Source of the DNA: CAZMXP01 sp964570285
GTDB taxonomy: Bacteria; Planctomycetota; PLA2
DNA length: 39,720 nt
Assembly (NCBI GenBank): GCA_964570285.1
Contig: CAZMXP010000045.1
Span: 1 to 39,720 of the forward strand
Direction: 5' to 3'
Positions 9,158 through 15,737 of this stretch are shown here, piece after piece. The notes below the pieces were generated by a model. It saw nothing but the letters and a program-made list of their open reading frames with translations, was not told where the DNA came from and made no database searches. The translations under genes were made by a program, and so were the position numbers. Every line of letters starts with the position of its first letter. Within the stretch, counting starts at the first letter, position 1.

Positions 9158-9577
9158 ATGCCGTACGATCCCGTCATGGTCGCCCCCATGCGCCACGAGA
9201 TGGTCGAGATGGGCGCGAAAGAGCTCACGACCGCCGCCGACGTCGAGAAATTCCTCTCCCAGAAGAGGGGGACCACCCTCGTCTTCATCAACAGCGTCTG
9301 CGGCTGCGCCGCGGGGAGCGCCCGCCCCGGACTCCGGATGGCCTTCCAGAACGAGCACCGCCCGGAGCGCTTCGCGACGGTCTTCGCGGGCCAGGATGTC
9401 GAGGCGGTCCAGAAGGTCCGCTCCTACCTGCCCGACATCCCGCCGAGCAGCCCCTCCGCGGTGCTCTTCAAGGACGGCGAGGTCGTCCATTTCGTGCCCC
9501 GCCACCAGATCGAGGGGCGCGACGCGGCCTCGGTCGCCTACAACTTCGTCACCGCGTTCGACCAGTACTGCGCCTAG
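9158..9577 (+). CDS. Bacilliredoxin, BrxA/BrxB (YphP/YqiW) family
   Basis: 139-aa cytoplasmic thioredoxin-fold protein of the bacilliredoxin family (former DUF1094), which in Bacillus removes bacillithiol from S-thiolated proteins. The hallmark active site is CGC at residues 48-50 within VFINSVCGCAAGSARPG. The N-terminal MVAPMRHEMVEMGAKELTTAADVEKFL and the C-terminal PPSSPSAVLFKDGEVVHFVPRHQIEG are also family blocks, and the length is typical. It is transcribed divergently from the HEAT-like gene at 9034, with a 123-nt gap. Whether this organism makes bacillithiol cannot be seen here. The ATG at 9158 was chosen because the protein then starts as family members do. Confidence 0.93.
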   Translation: MPYDPVMVAPMRHEMVEMGAKELTTAADVEKFLSQKRGTTLVFINSVCGCAAGSARPGLRMAFQNEHRPERFATVFAGQDVEAVQKVRSYLPDIPPSSPSAVLFKDGEVVHFVPRHQIEGRDAASVAYNFVTAFDQYCA

Positions 9578-9603
9578 GGGGGGTGCGGGGGCCGGGCCAG
9601 CCG

Positions 9604-9876
9604 ATGGGTACCTTCCACAACGACAAGGGGCCGCTGCACGGCATCACCGTCGTCGTGGAGACCCGTGGCGCGGCCGTCTACGTCGGCCGCTGCGACGAGG
9701 AGCGTGCCGACGGCATCCTGCTGCTGGATGCCGACCGCCATGTGGACGGCGAGGGCGGCCGCTCGCGAGCGGAGTACCTCGACCGCGCCGCGAAGTTCGG
9801 CGTCTTCCCGAGGCACAGGACCCTGCTCGTGCCGCGGGCCGAGATCGCGACGATACGCCGGCTCGGCGACCTCTGA
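9604..9876 (+). CDS. Small conserved hypothetical protein
   Basis: 90-aa soluble protein starting at ATG 9604, 26 nt after the bacilliredoxin stop and possibly in the same operon. The pattern PLHGITVVVETRGAAVYVGRCDEE, ILLLDADRHVDG, EYLDRAAKFGVFPRH, TLLVPRAEIATIRRL is well structured. It alternates beta strands and has an EIxxIRRLG closing segment, like small beta-barrel proteins of unknown role found in several high-GC phyla. I cannot assign a function. The strong third-position GC bias and lack of any better frame support it as a real gene. Confidence 0.75.
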   Translation: MGTFHNDKGPLHGITVVVETRGAAVYVGRCDEERADGILLLDADRHVDGEGGRSRAEYLDRAAKFGVFPRHRTLLVPRAEIATIRRLGDL

Positions 9877-9894
9877 CCGGGGAACGGCACCCGT

Positions 9895-9911
9895 CGTCCC
9901 GATTCGGGACG
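9895..9911 (+). terminator. Stem-loop after the 9604-9876 gene
   Basis: CGTCCCGA and TCGGGACG flank a single T, starting 19 nt after the stop codon at 9876. In RNA the inner bases would open into a small loop. There is no U-tract, so this is at best a weak terminator or a stabiliser of the 3' end. The rest of 9877-10125 shows no gene. Confidence 0.4.
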
Positions 9912-10125
9912 GTGGCGCGGGTGCATGTCGGCGGCGGCGTGCCTCCCGGGATCCCTGTCGTAGTCTCTTGGCGGCTGCGGCGGGTCGAAGCGGCCGCGGA
10001 GACCGGCTTCGACGGGCGGCCCGCGGAGTTGCGGAGATTCCGGGCCAGGGCCGGGGGCGGAAGCCGCCCGGGACGAAACAGAAGCGCGGGGTGCCCTGGG
10101 GCAGCGCGCAGCATGGATCATCACG

Positions 10126-10602
10126 GTGCAGGAACAGAGCCTTTGTGAAGTCGGGATCTCCGTGGCGGCGGCGTTGCGCATGCTCGCGAGCGCACGCGCG
10201 GAGGGCGCGTTCTTCGTGCGCGCCGCCGGTCGCGAGGCGAGCTTCTTCTTCTGCGCCGGCGAACTGGTCGGGGCGCACTCGCCCTTCGGCGCGGGGCTCG
10301 GACAGCGCCTCGTGGACCAGGGACTGCCGAGGGAGTTGCTCGACCGGGCGCTCTCCGTGCAGCGGCGCAAGCGGGTGCGCGAGCCGATCGGGCAGATCCT
10401 CTCCGATCTCGGCCTCGTGGGCGAAGAGCAGGTCCGCGAGGCCCTGATCGCGCATCTCGTCACCGTGTACGAGGAGTGTGTCGCGTGGGGCGAGGGCAGT
10501 CTCGCCTTCGACCCCCGCCCGGTGCGCGACCACCGGCTCAACCCCGGACTCTCGGTCGACGATCTCGTGCGCCGCGCCGGCGGGGAGGGAGAGCCGCGAT
10601 GA
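10126..10602 (+). CDS. PATAN (DUF4388) domain protein
   Basis: 158-aa cytoplasmic protein beginning at GTG 10126. It follows the PATAN/DUF4388 pattern: an N-terminal alpha/beta unit (ISVAAALRMLASARAEGAFFVRAAGREASFFFCAGELVGAHSPFG) followed by a helical half (GQRLVDQGLPRELLDRAL, IGQILSDLGLVGEEQVREALIAHL) and an aromatic/Gly end segment (ECVAWGEGSLAFD). PATAN domains are known as adaptors in response-regulator signalling, for example PatA of cyanobacteria and many myxobacterial regulators. No receiver domain is attached here. The stop overlaps the next gene's start as ATGA (10599-10602), making it the first gene of a three-gene coupled unit with a HEAT-like and an HD-GYP protein. Confidence 0.82.
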   Translation: MQEQSLCEVGISVAAALRMLASARAEGAFFVRAAGREASFFFCAGELVGAHSPFGAGLGQRLVDQGLPRELLDRALSVQRRKRVREPIGQILSDLGLVGEEQVREALIAHLVTVYEECVAWGEGSLAFDPRPVRDHRLNPGLSVDDLVRRAGGEGEPR

Positions 10603-11522
10603 GCCGGCCCTCCTACGAGGTGCTCTGGGGCGTACTCTCGCTGCCCCGGGCGTTGCGCACCTATCCCGAGCACCATCCGCGTGTCGCGAAGATCCTGCAG
10701 GAGATGCTCGAACAGCTCGGGCGATTCGGGCGGGACCTGCTCCTCGAGTGCGTCGAGGGCGACCTCGTCGTGGACGGCCACCGCGACGTGCAGCCGGCGC
10801 ACATCCGGCTCAAGCTCGCCGACGCCTTCGCCGCCCGCGGCATCGCCTCCGTGCGCCTGCCCTGCCGCTCGGAGGGAACGGAGCTGCGCGAGCTGAGCGC
10901 GCTGCTCGGCGCGTCGCCCGAGGCGGTCGCGACCTGCCGGGCCCACGGGAACGCGAACTTCGCGGCGCTGCAGATCGGCTGGCGGCGCGACGCGGCGACG
11001 GAGGCCGCCCCCGCGGCCCCCCCCGGCGCCCCCCCCGAAGCGCAGCATGCGGCGACCGCGCGCGACCGGGCGCCGGACCTTCCCGAGGGCGGCGCGCCGA
11101 CCCAGGGCATGAAGGCGGTGGGTGCATGGGAGACGATCGCGATGGACGCCCTGCGCGGCGCGAAGGCGTCGCACGACGCCGAGGCGACCGCGTTCGCGAT
11201 CCTCTGCGACCTCTATCTCCGCGCCCCCTCGGAAGCGGATCGCAACCTCCGCCGCCGTGCGATCGAGCGGACGGTGCAGCACTCCGGGCGGGCCGGCGCG
11301 CTCCTCGCCGCCACGCTCCAGCGGTGCGGGGACGACGCGGCGCTGCGGCGTCAGCTCCTGCTCGTGGCGCTCCCCTCGGCGCCGGCCGACGACATCGTGC
11401 GCCTCGGCGAGGAGCTCGCCTGCCTGCCGCGCGACCGCAAGCTGCTCGTGGCGGCCTGCCAGGGGCGGCCCGACGCCGCCACGCTGGCCGCGAGGATCTC
11501 GCCCGGGGAGGAGCGCCGGTGA
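10599..11522 (+). CDS. HEAT-like helical protein with N-terminal YxxxHxR domain
   Basis: 307-aa protein starting at ATG 10599, overlapping the PATAN gene by 4 nt. The N-terminal 100 residues (LSLPRALRTYPEHHPRV, ECVEGDLVVDGHRD, ELRELSALLGAS) align by eye with the start of the 657-aa protein at 7061-9034 (LALPRAIRIYPAGHQRV, LQGIRLVVNGTPF, ELYALARLLAT). After an Ala/Pro linker, the helical part ATAFAILCDLYLRAPSEADRNLRRRAIERTV matches ENALMILCQLLVSS plus the following Arg-rich helix of that protein. It is therefore a shortened paralogue lacking most C-terminal HEAT units. It ends GTGA into the HD-GYP gene. The function is unknown; its constant pairing with HD-GYP suggests it regulates or reads out c-di-GMP turnover. 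Confidence 0.8.
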   Translation: MSRPSYEVLWGVLSLPRALRTYPEHHPRVAKILQEMLEQLGRFGRDLLLECVEGDLVVDGHRDVQPAHIRLKLADAFAARGIASVRLPCRSEGTELRELSALLGASPEAVATCRAHGNANFAALQIGWRRDAATEAAPAAPPGAPPEAQHAATARDRAPDLPEGGAPTQGMKAVGAWETIAMDALRGAKASHDAEATAFAILCDLYLRAPSEADRNLRRRAIERTVQHSGRAGALLAATLQRCGDDAALRRQLLLVALPSAPADDIVRLGEELACLPRDRKLLVAACQGRPDAATLAARISPGEERR

Positions 11523-12859
11523 GCGTCGCGTCGCCGATGAGCTATGTGCAGGCGCGCGACCTCGCACGCCAACTCTCCGCGGCGATCGCCGCGAGGCGCG
11601 TCTACGGGGCCGACCACCCGCGCACCGCGCAGGCCCGGGAGTCGCTGCTCGCCGCGCTGCTGGAGGCGGGCGACCTGAGGCTGCTGCGCCAGGGCGACCA
11701 TCTCGCGTGGGAGGGCATCCCGCTGCGGGGCAACGCCGCGATCGACGCGCTGGGGGAGCGCCTCGGCCGCGACAACGACGGGCTCGAGATGTCGCGCGCC
11801 GCGCGCGACTTCGACCTCTACGCGCTGATCGAGTGGCTCGCGGCGGATGGCACCGGCCCCGCGCCCGCGGGCGGCGCCGTGCGCATCCTGCGCCGCGCGG
11901 CGGGGCCCGCCCCGGCGCGCCCCTTCGCCGAGTTCGCGGACCGGTGCCCCGAGCAGGCGCTGCCGCTGATGCTCTACCACGAGACCGCGTGCGGGCTCTC
12001 GCGCACGATGAGCCAGGCCGCGCAGGGGGCCATCGACGTCGCCGAGGCGGGCCTGGTCGTCGCCAGGGTCGCGGACGCGATCGTCGCCAACGGCGCGAAC
12101 ATGCTCGGGCCGATCCACCTCGTGCGGAGCGATACCTACACGTGGCAGCACTCGGTCAACGTCTTCCTGATCTCGCTCTCGGTGCTGCAGCACATCGCCC
12201 ACGACCGCGAGGACCTGCTGGCGATGGGGCAGGCGGCGCTGCTGCACGACATCGGCAAGAGCCGCGTGCCCGACTGGGTCATCAACAAGCCCGCGACGCT
12301 CACCCCCGACGAGCGCGCCATCATCGAGCGCCACACCGAGCAGGGTGCGGAGATCCTCGCCGCGAGCGAGGGCATCCACCCGGTCTCCTGCGAGGTCGCC
12401 TACTGCCACCACATGCGCGACGGCGGCCACGGCTACCCGACGGCGCGCCTGCGGCTCAAGCCGGGCCCGGTGACCGAGGTCGTCCAGGTCGCCGACATGT
12501 TCGAGGCCCTCACGGCCTGGCGCGCCTACAAGGACCCGCTCCCGTTCGAGGCGGCGATGCGCACGATCCGCACGACGCCGGGCATGGGCAGCCGCGAGGC
12601 GGCCATCACCGCGGTCGTGCGCACGCTCTCCGCCTACCCGCCCCCGGGGGCGCTCGTCGGCCTCGACGACGGGAGGAAGGCGATCGTCGCCGACTCGCGC
12701 ACCGCCGCGGGCCGCCTGCTGCTGCGTGTCGTCGGCAGCGGCGAGGCCGTCGAACTGCCCGTCGGGGACTCGCGCATCGTCTCCGTCGAGACGCGCCACG
12801 GCCTGCTCGGCCCAAGCGACGTCGCGGTCGCGCTCCCCGCCCGCGCGGAGGCGTCGTAG
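11519..12859 (+). CDS. HD-GYP c-di-GMP phosphodiesterase, second paralogue
   Basis: 446-aa protein starting at GTG 11519, with GGAGGAG upstream and a 4-nt overlap with the preceding gene. The catalytic domain is intact: YTWQHSVNVFLISLSVLQ, LLHDIGKSRVP, ERHTEQGAEIL, HHMRDGGHGYP and VVQVADMFEALTAWRAYK. The N-terminal domain (IAARRVYGADHPRT, GDHLAWEGIPLRG, LYALIEWLAADG) matches the N-terminal domain of the HD-GYP protein at 5664-7064. Both enzymes also share a C-terminal extension of about 90 residues after the catalytic core (TPGMGSREAAITAVVRTLSAYPPPG here; TPGLAGRRPQILLLLERLTQAPPG there). c-di-GMP hydrolysis is predicted from the family, and the specific signal is not evident. Confidence 0.9.
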   Translation: MSVASPMSYVQARDLARQLSAAIAARRVYGADHPRTAQARESLLAALLEAGDLRLLRQGDHLAWEGIPLRGNAAIDALGERLGRDNDGLEMSRAARDFDLYALIEWLAADGTGPAPAGGAVRILRRAAGPAPARPFAEFADRCPEQALPLMLYHETACGLSRTMSQAAQGAIDVAEAGLVVARVADAIVANGANMLGPIHLVRSDTYTWQHSVNVFLISLSVLQHIAHDREDLLAMGQAALLHDIGKSRVPDWVINKPATLTPDERAIIERHTEQGAEILAASEGIHPVSCEVAYCHHMRDGGHGYPTARLRLKPGPVTEVVQVADMFEALTAWRAYKDPLPFEAAMRTIRTTPGMGSREAAITAVVRTLSAYPPPGALVGLDDGRKAIVADSRTAAGRLLLRVVGSGEAVELPVGDSRIVSVETRHGLLGPSDVAVALPARAEAS

Positions 12860-12941
12860 CGATCGGCAGGTAGCCGTGCGATTTCGTGCAGCCGCCCCGT
12901 AGATCCTACGAGCGTGCGGGTCGACACTCGAACGCCTGATT

Positions 12942-12970
12942 CATAAAGTGTTAATTGGTAATGCTTTATG
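12942..12970. promoter_or_regulatory. AT-rich inverted repeat upstream of the cytochrome operon
   Basis: CATAAAG (12942-12948) and CTTTATG (12964-12970) form a 7-bp inverted repeat with a 15-nt spacer. It sits in a strikingly AT-rich island in otherwise very GC-rich DNA, about 45-70 nt before the cytochrome ATG at 13014. Position and composition fit a promoter with an operator. I could not assign -35/-10 boxes with confidence. The nearby TTGGTAATGCTTTATGCA resembles a sigma54 site, but the GG-GC spacing is 11 instead of 10. Confidence 0.45.
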
Positions 12971-13013
12971 CACCGTGCACGGGCGGGCACCCCCGTTGCT
13001 ACGCTGGTTGCGA

Positions 13014-15737
13014 ATGCCCACGATCCTGACCGCCCCGCAGCGGCGCTATTTCCGCTGGGTCTTGGGGCTCGCGATCTTCGTCCTCGCGAACTCGGCCTAC
13101 CTGTTCTTCGCCGACCGGGGCGCGCACCTGACCGCCTTCTACCAGGTGATGCTGATCTCCCACCTTGCCGGGGGGGCGCTGCTGCTCGTCCTCGCGACGG
13201 TCTTCCTCGTCTGGCACCTCGGGCGGGTCAGGAGACTCATGCGCCCGGCGGCGGTCTCGAGCGGCGTCGGCATCGCGGCCATGGCCTACCTGCTCTTCGC
13301 GACGGGGCTCTTTGTGCTCTACGAGAGCAACTCGCGCGAGCACATGTGGGTCTTCTGGTCGCACCGGGCGCTCGCGGTGCTCGCGCCTTGCGCCTACGCC
13401 GTCCACCGCTACGTCAGCCACTTCGCGCCGGAGCGCCGCGCGGCGCTGCGCGGACTCGCGACCACTCTCGGCCTGCTCGTGGCGATGCTGATCGTCCATG
13501 CCGCCACGCTGCCGGCGACGCCGCCCGCGCCGCCCGCCCCCGCGCCCCCCGAGGATCCCTTCTTCCCGTTCGAGGCGAAGAACTACCCGGCAAGCGCCTC
13601 CCGCTTCTTCCCGTCGAGCGCGACGACCACCAGCGGCGGCTTCTTCGAGGCGCGGATCCTCACGCGCGACGAGCGCGGCAACTTCGAGCGCATCCGGCAC
13701 GAGGTCGAGACGCTCGGCTTCGCGTCGTCGACGACGATCGGCGCCGAGACCTGCCGCCGCTGCCACCCCGACGCCGTCGCGCAGTGGGAGACCTCGGCCC
13801 ACCGCTTCTCCTCGTTCAACAACCCCTTCTACCGCACCTCGGTCGAGAAGTTCCGCGAGACTGCCGGCAAGGAGCGCTCGCAGTGGTGCGCGGGCTGCCA
13901 CGACCCGGCGATCATGCTCGCGGGCAACATGACGAAGGAGATCGACCCGCTCGTGCCCGAGAGCCAGGCGGGGCTGACCTGCCTCGCCTGCCATGCGATC
14001 GACCGGCTGCACGGCCTCGAGGGCAACGGCAACTACAACGTCGCCGACGAGACGCCCTCGCCCTACCTCTTCGACGGCGCGAGCGACGGCCCCGGGCGCG
14101 TTCTCGCCGACCAGTTGATCAAGGCGAAGCCGGGCCCGCACAAGCGGATGATGCTGAAGCCCTTCTTCCGCACGTCGGAGTTCTGCGGCACCTGCCACAA
14201 GGTCAGCCTCGACGTGCCGGTGAACAGCTACCGCTTCTTCCGCGGGCAGAACGAGTACGACAACTGGCACGACAGCGGCGTCTCGCAGAACGCGGCCCGC
14301 ACCTTCTACCTGCCGAAGGTCGTCAAGGTCTGCCAGGACTGCCACATGCCGCCGGAGGAGGCGCCGCTCGGCGACGTCGCCGCGAAGAACGGCAAGATCC
14401 GCTCGCACCGCTTCCTCGCCGTCAACACGGCGCTGCCCTACGTGCGCGGCGACTTCGACACCATCGACCGCATCGAGACGTTCCTCCGCGACGAGAAGCT
14501 CACGGTGGACCTCTTCGCGATGCAGGTCGGCCCGCAGGAGACCGACCTGATCCGCGCGATCGACCGCTCGATGCCCAACCTCGTCCCCGGCGAGGAGGTC
14601 GTCTTCGAGGTCGTCGTGCGCAACAAGGGCGTCGGCCACACCTTCCCCGGCGGCACCAACGACAGCAACGAGTCCTGGATCGACTTCCGCGTCACCGACG
14701 CCGACAGCGGCGAGGAGCTCATGCGCAGCGGCGCGATCGACGACGCGCGCCATGTCGACCGGCACGCGCACTTCTACCGCGTCGTCATGGTGCGCCACGA
14801 CGGCACCGAGGCCAACGAGCGCGACCCGCAGAACTTCCACATCCCGGCGTTCTCGCGCGTGATCGGCCCCGGCACCGCGGACGTCGCGCGCTACGCGCTG
14901 CGCGTGCCGGACAACGCGCTCGGCAGGAAGCTCAGGATCGAGGCGAAGCTGCAGTGGCGCAAGTTCAACCGCTCCTACACCGAGTTCGTCTTCGCGCGCC
15001 GCGGCGTCAAGGTGCCGGAACTGCCCCATCTCGCCGGCGTGAAGGTGCCGGACCTGCCGGTGACGACGATCGCCGAGGATTCGCTCACGCTGGCCGTCGC
15101 GTCCGAACGGGGGGGGCACGGGGGGGGCGCGCTCCCCGAGGACTGGATGCGCTTCAACGACCACGGCATCGCGAGCTTCCTGCAGGACGCCTTCGAGGTC
15201 GCGGAGGAGAGCTGGGCCGAGGTCGCGCGCCTGCGGCCCGACCTGCCCGACGGCTGGCGCAACCAGGCGCGCCGCTGGATCCAGAGCGGGCAGCCCGAGC
15301 GCGCGGCGGAACTGCTGCGCAAGGTCGACGAGGTGAGCCCCCGCGACCCCCAACGACCCTACTTCTGGGGAAGGTACTTCGAACGCCTCGACGAGTTCGA
15401 GAAGGCGGAGCAGGCCTATCGCGCCTGCCTCGAGGTCTTCCCCGAGGACCGCGACGCGCTGAGGCGCCTCGGCGGCGTGCTCTACAAGCAGCACAAGTAC
15501 GAGGAGTCGCTGAAGGTCTACTTGCAGGTGCTGGCGATCGACCCCGAGGACCTCGAATCGCACAAGCGCCGGCTCGACATCTATCGCCAAATCGGCAAAG
15601 CCGATTTGGCGTTGAGTGCGGAGCGGGCGTTCGAGAAGTATCGGAGGGATGATGAGGCGCAGGAGATCGCGCGCGGCTTCCTGCTGCGCCACCCGGAGAT
15701 CAATGAAGACGCTCAGAAGCGCCACGTTCATCGCTAG
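13014..15737 (+). CDS. Membrane pentaheme cytochrome c with b-type-like TM region and TPRs
   Basis: 907-aa protein beginning at ATG 13014. The N-terminal 190 residues hold about five hydrophobic helices. One carries two His separated by 13 residues (SHRALAVLAPCAYAVH) and another has His at both ends (HLAGGALLLVLATVFLVWH), as in helices that bind b-type hemes. After a Pro-rich linker come five CxxCH heme c sites: CRRCH (247), CAGCH (292), CLACH (323), CGTCH (391) and CQDCH (440). A beta-rich domain follows (GVGHTFPGGTNDSNESWIDF) and then TPR units to the end (AEQAYRACLEVFPEDRDALRRLGGVLYKQHKYEESLKVYLQVLAIDPED). It probably passes electrons from the membrane quinone pool outward, which is inference. 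It contains a G8-CAC-G8 tract (15109-15127) and a 12-bp perfect hairpin (15585-15611). It overlaps the next gene by 35 nt. Confidence 0.88.
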   Translation: MPTILTAPQRRYFRWVLGLAIFVLANSAYLFFADRGAHLTAFYQVMLISHLAGGALLLVLATVFLVWHLGRVRRLMRPAAVSSGVGIAAMAYLLFATGLFVLYESNSREHMWVFWSHRALAVLAPCAYAVHRYVSHFAPERRAALRGLATTLGLLVAMLIVHAATLPATPPAPPAPAPPEDPFFPFEAKNYPASASRFFPSSATTTSGGFFEARILTRDERGNFERIRHEVETLGFASSTTIGAETCRRCHPDAVAQWETSAHRFSSFNNPFYRTSVEKFRETAGKERSQWCAGCHDPAIMLAGNMTKEIDPLVPESQAGLTCLACHAIDRLHGLEGNGNYNVADETPSPYLFDGASDGPGRVLADQLIKAKPGPHKRMMLKPFFRTSEFCGTCHKVSLDVPVNSYRFFRGQNEYDNWHDSGVSQNAARTFYLPKVVKVCQDCHMPPEEAPLGDVAAKNGKIRSHRFLAVNTALPYVRGDFDTIDRIETFLRDEKLTVDLFAMQVGPQETDLIRAIDRSMPNLVPGEEVVFEVVVRNKGVGHTFPGGTNDSNESWIDFRVTDADSGEELMRSGAIDDARHVDRHAHFYRVVMVRHDGTEANERDPQNFHIPAFSRVIGPGTADVARYALRVPDNALGRKLRIEAKLQWRKFNRSYTEFVFARRGVKVPELPHLAGVKVPDLPVTTIAEDSLTLAVASERGGHGGGALPEDWMRFNDHGIASFLQDAFEVAEESWAEVARLRPDLPDGWRNQARRWIQSGQPERAAELLRKVDEVSPRDPQRPYFWGRYFERLDEFEKAEQAYRACLEVFPEDRDALRRLGGVLYKQHKYEESLKVYLQVLAIDPEDLESHKRRLDIYRQIGKADLALSAERAFEKYRRDDEAQEIARGFLLRHPEINEDAQKRHVHR
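15585..15611. repeat. Perfect 12-bp hairpin inside the cytochrome gene
   Basis: CGCCAAATCGGC (15585-15596) and GCCGATTTGGCG (15600-15611) are perfect complements around an AAA loop. The hairpin is translated in the TPR region as YRQIGKADLAL. It lies about 125 nt before the cytochrome stop and close to a still longer perfect hairpin at 15738-15778. Confidence 0.9.

Noticed and set aside
12955..12972. Sigma54 promoter before the cytochrome gene
   Set aside because: The GG and GC elements are 11 nt apart instead of 10 and the flanking consensus is poor.
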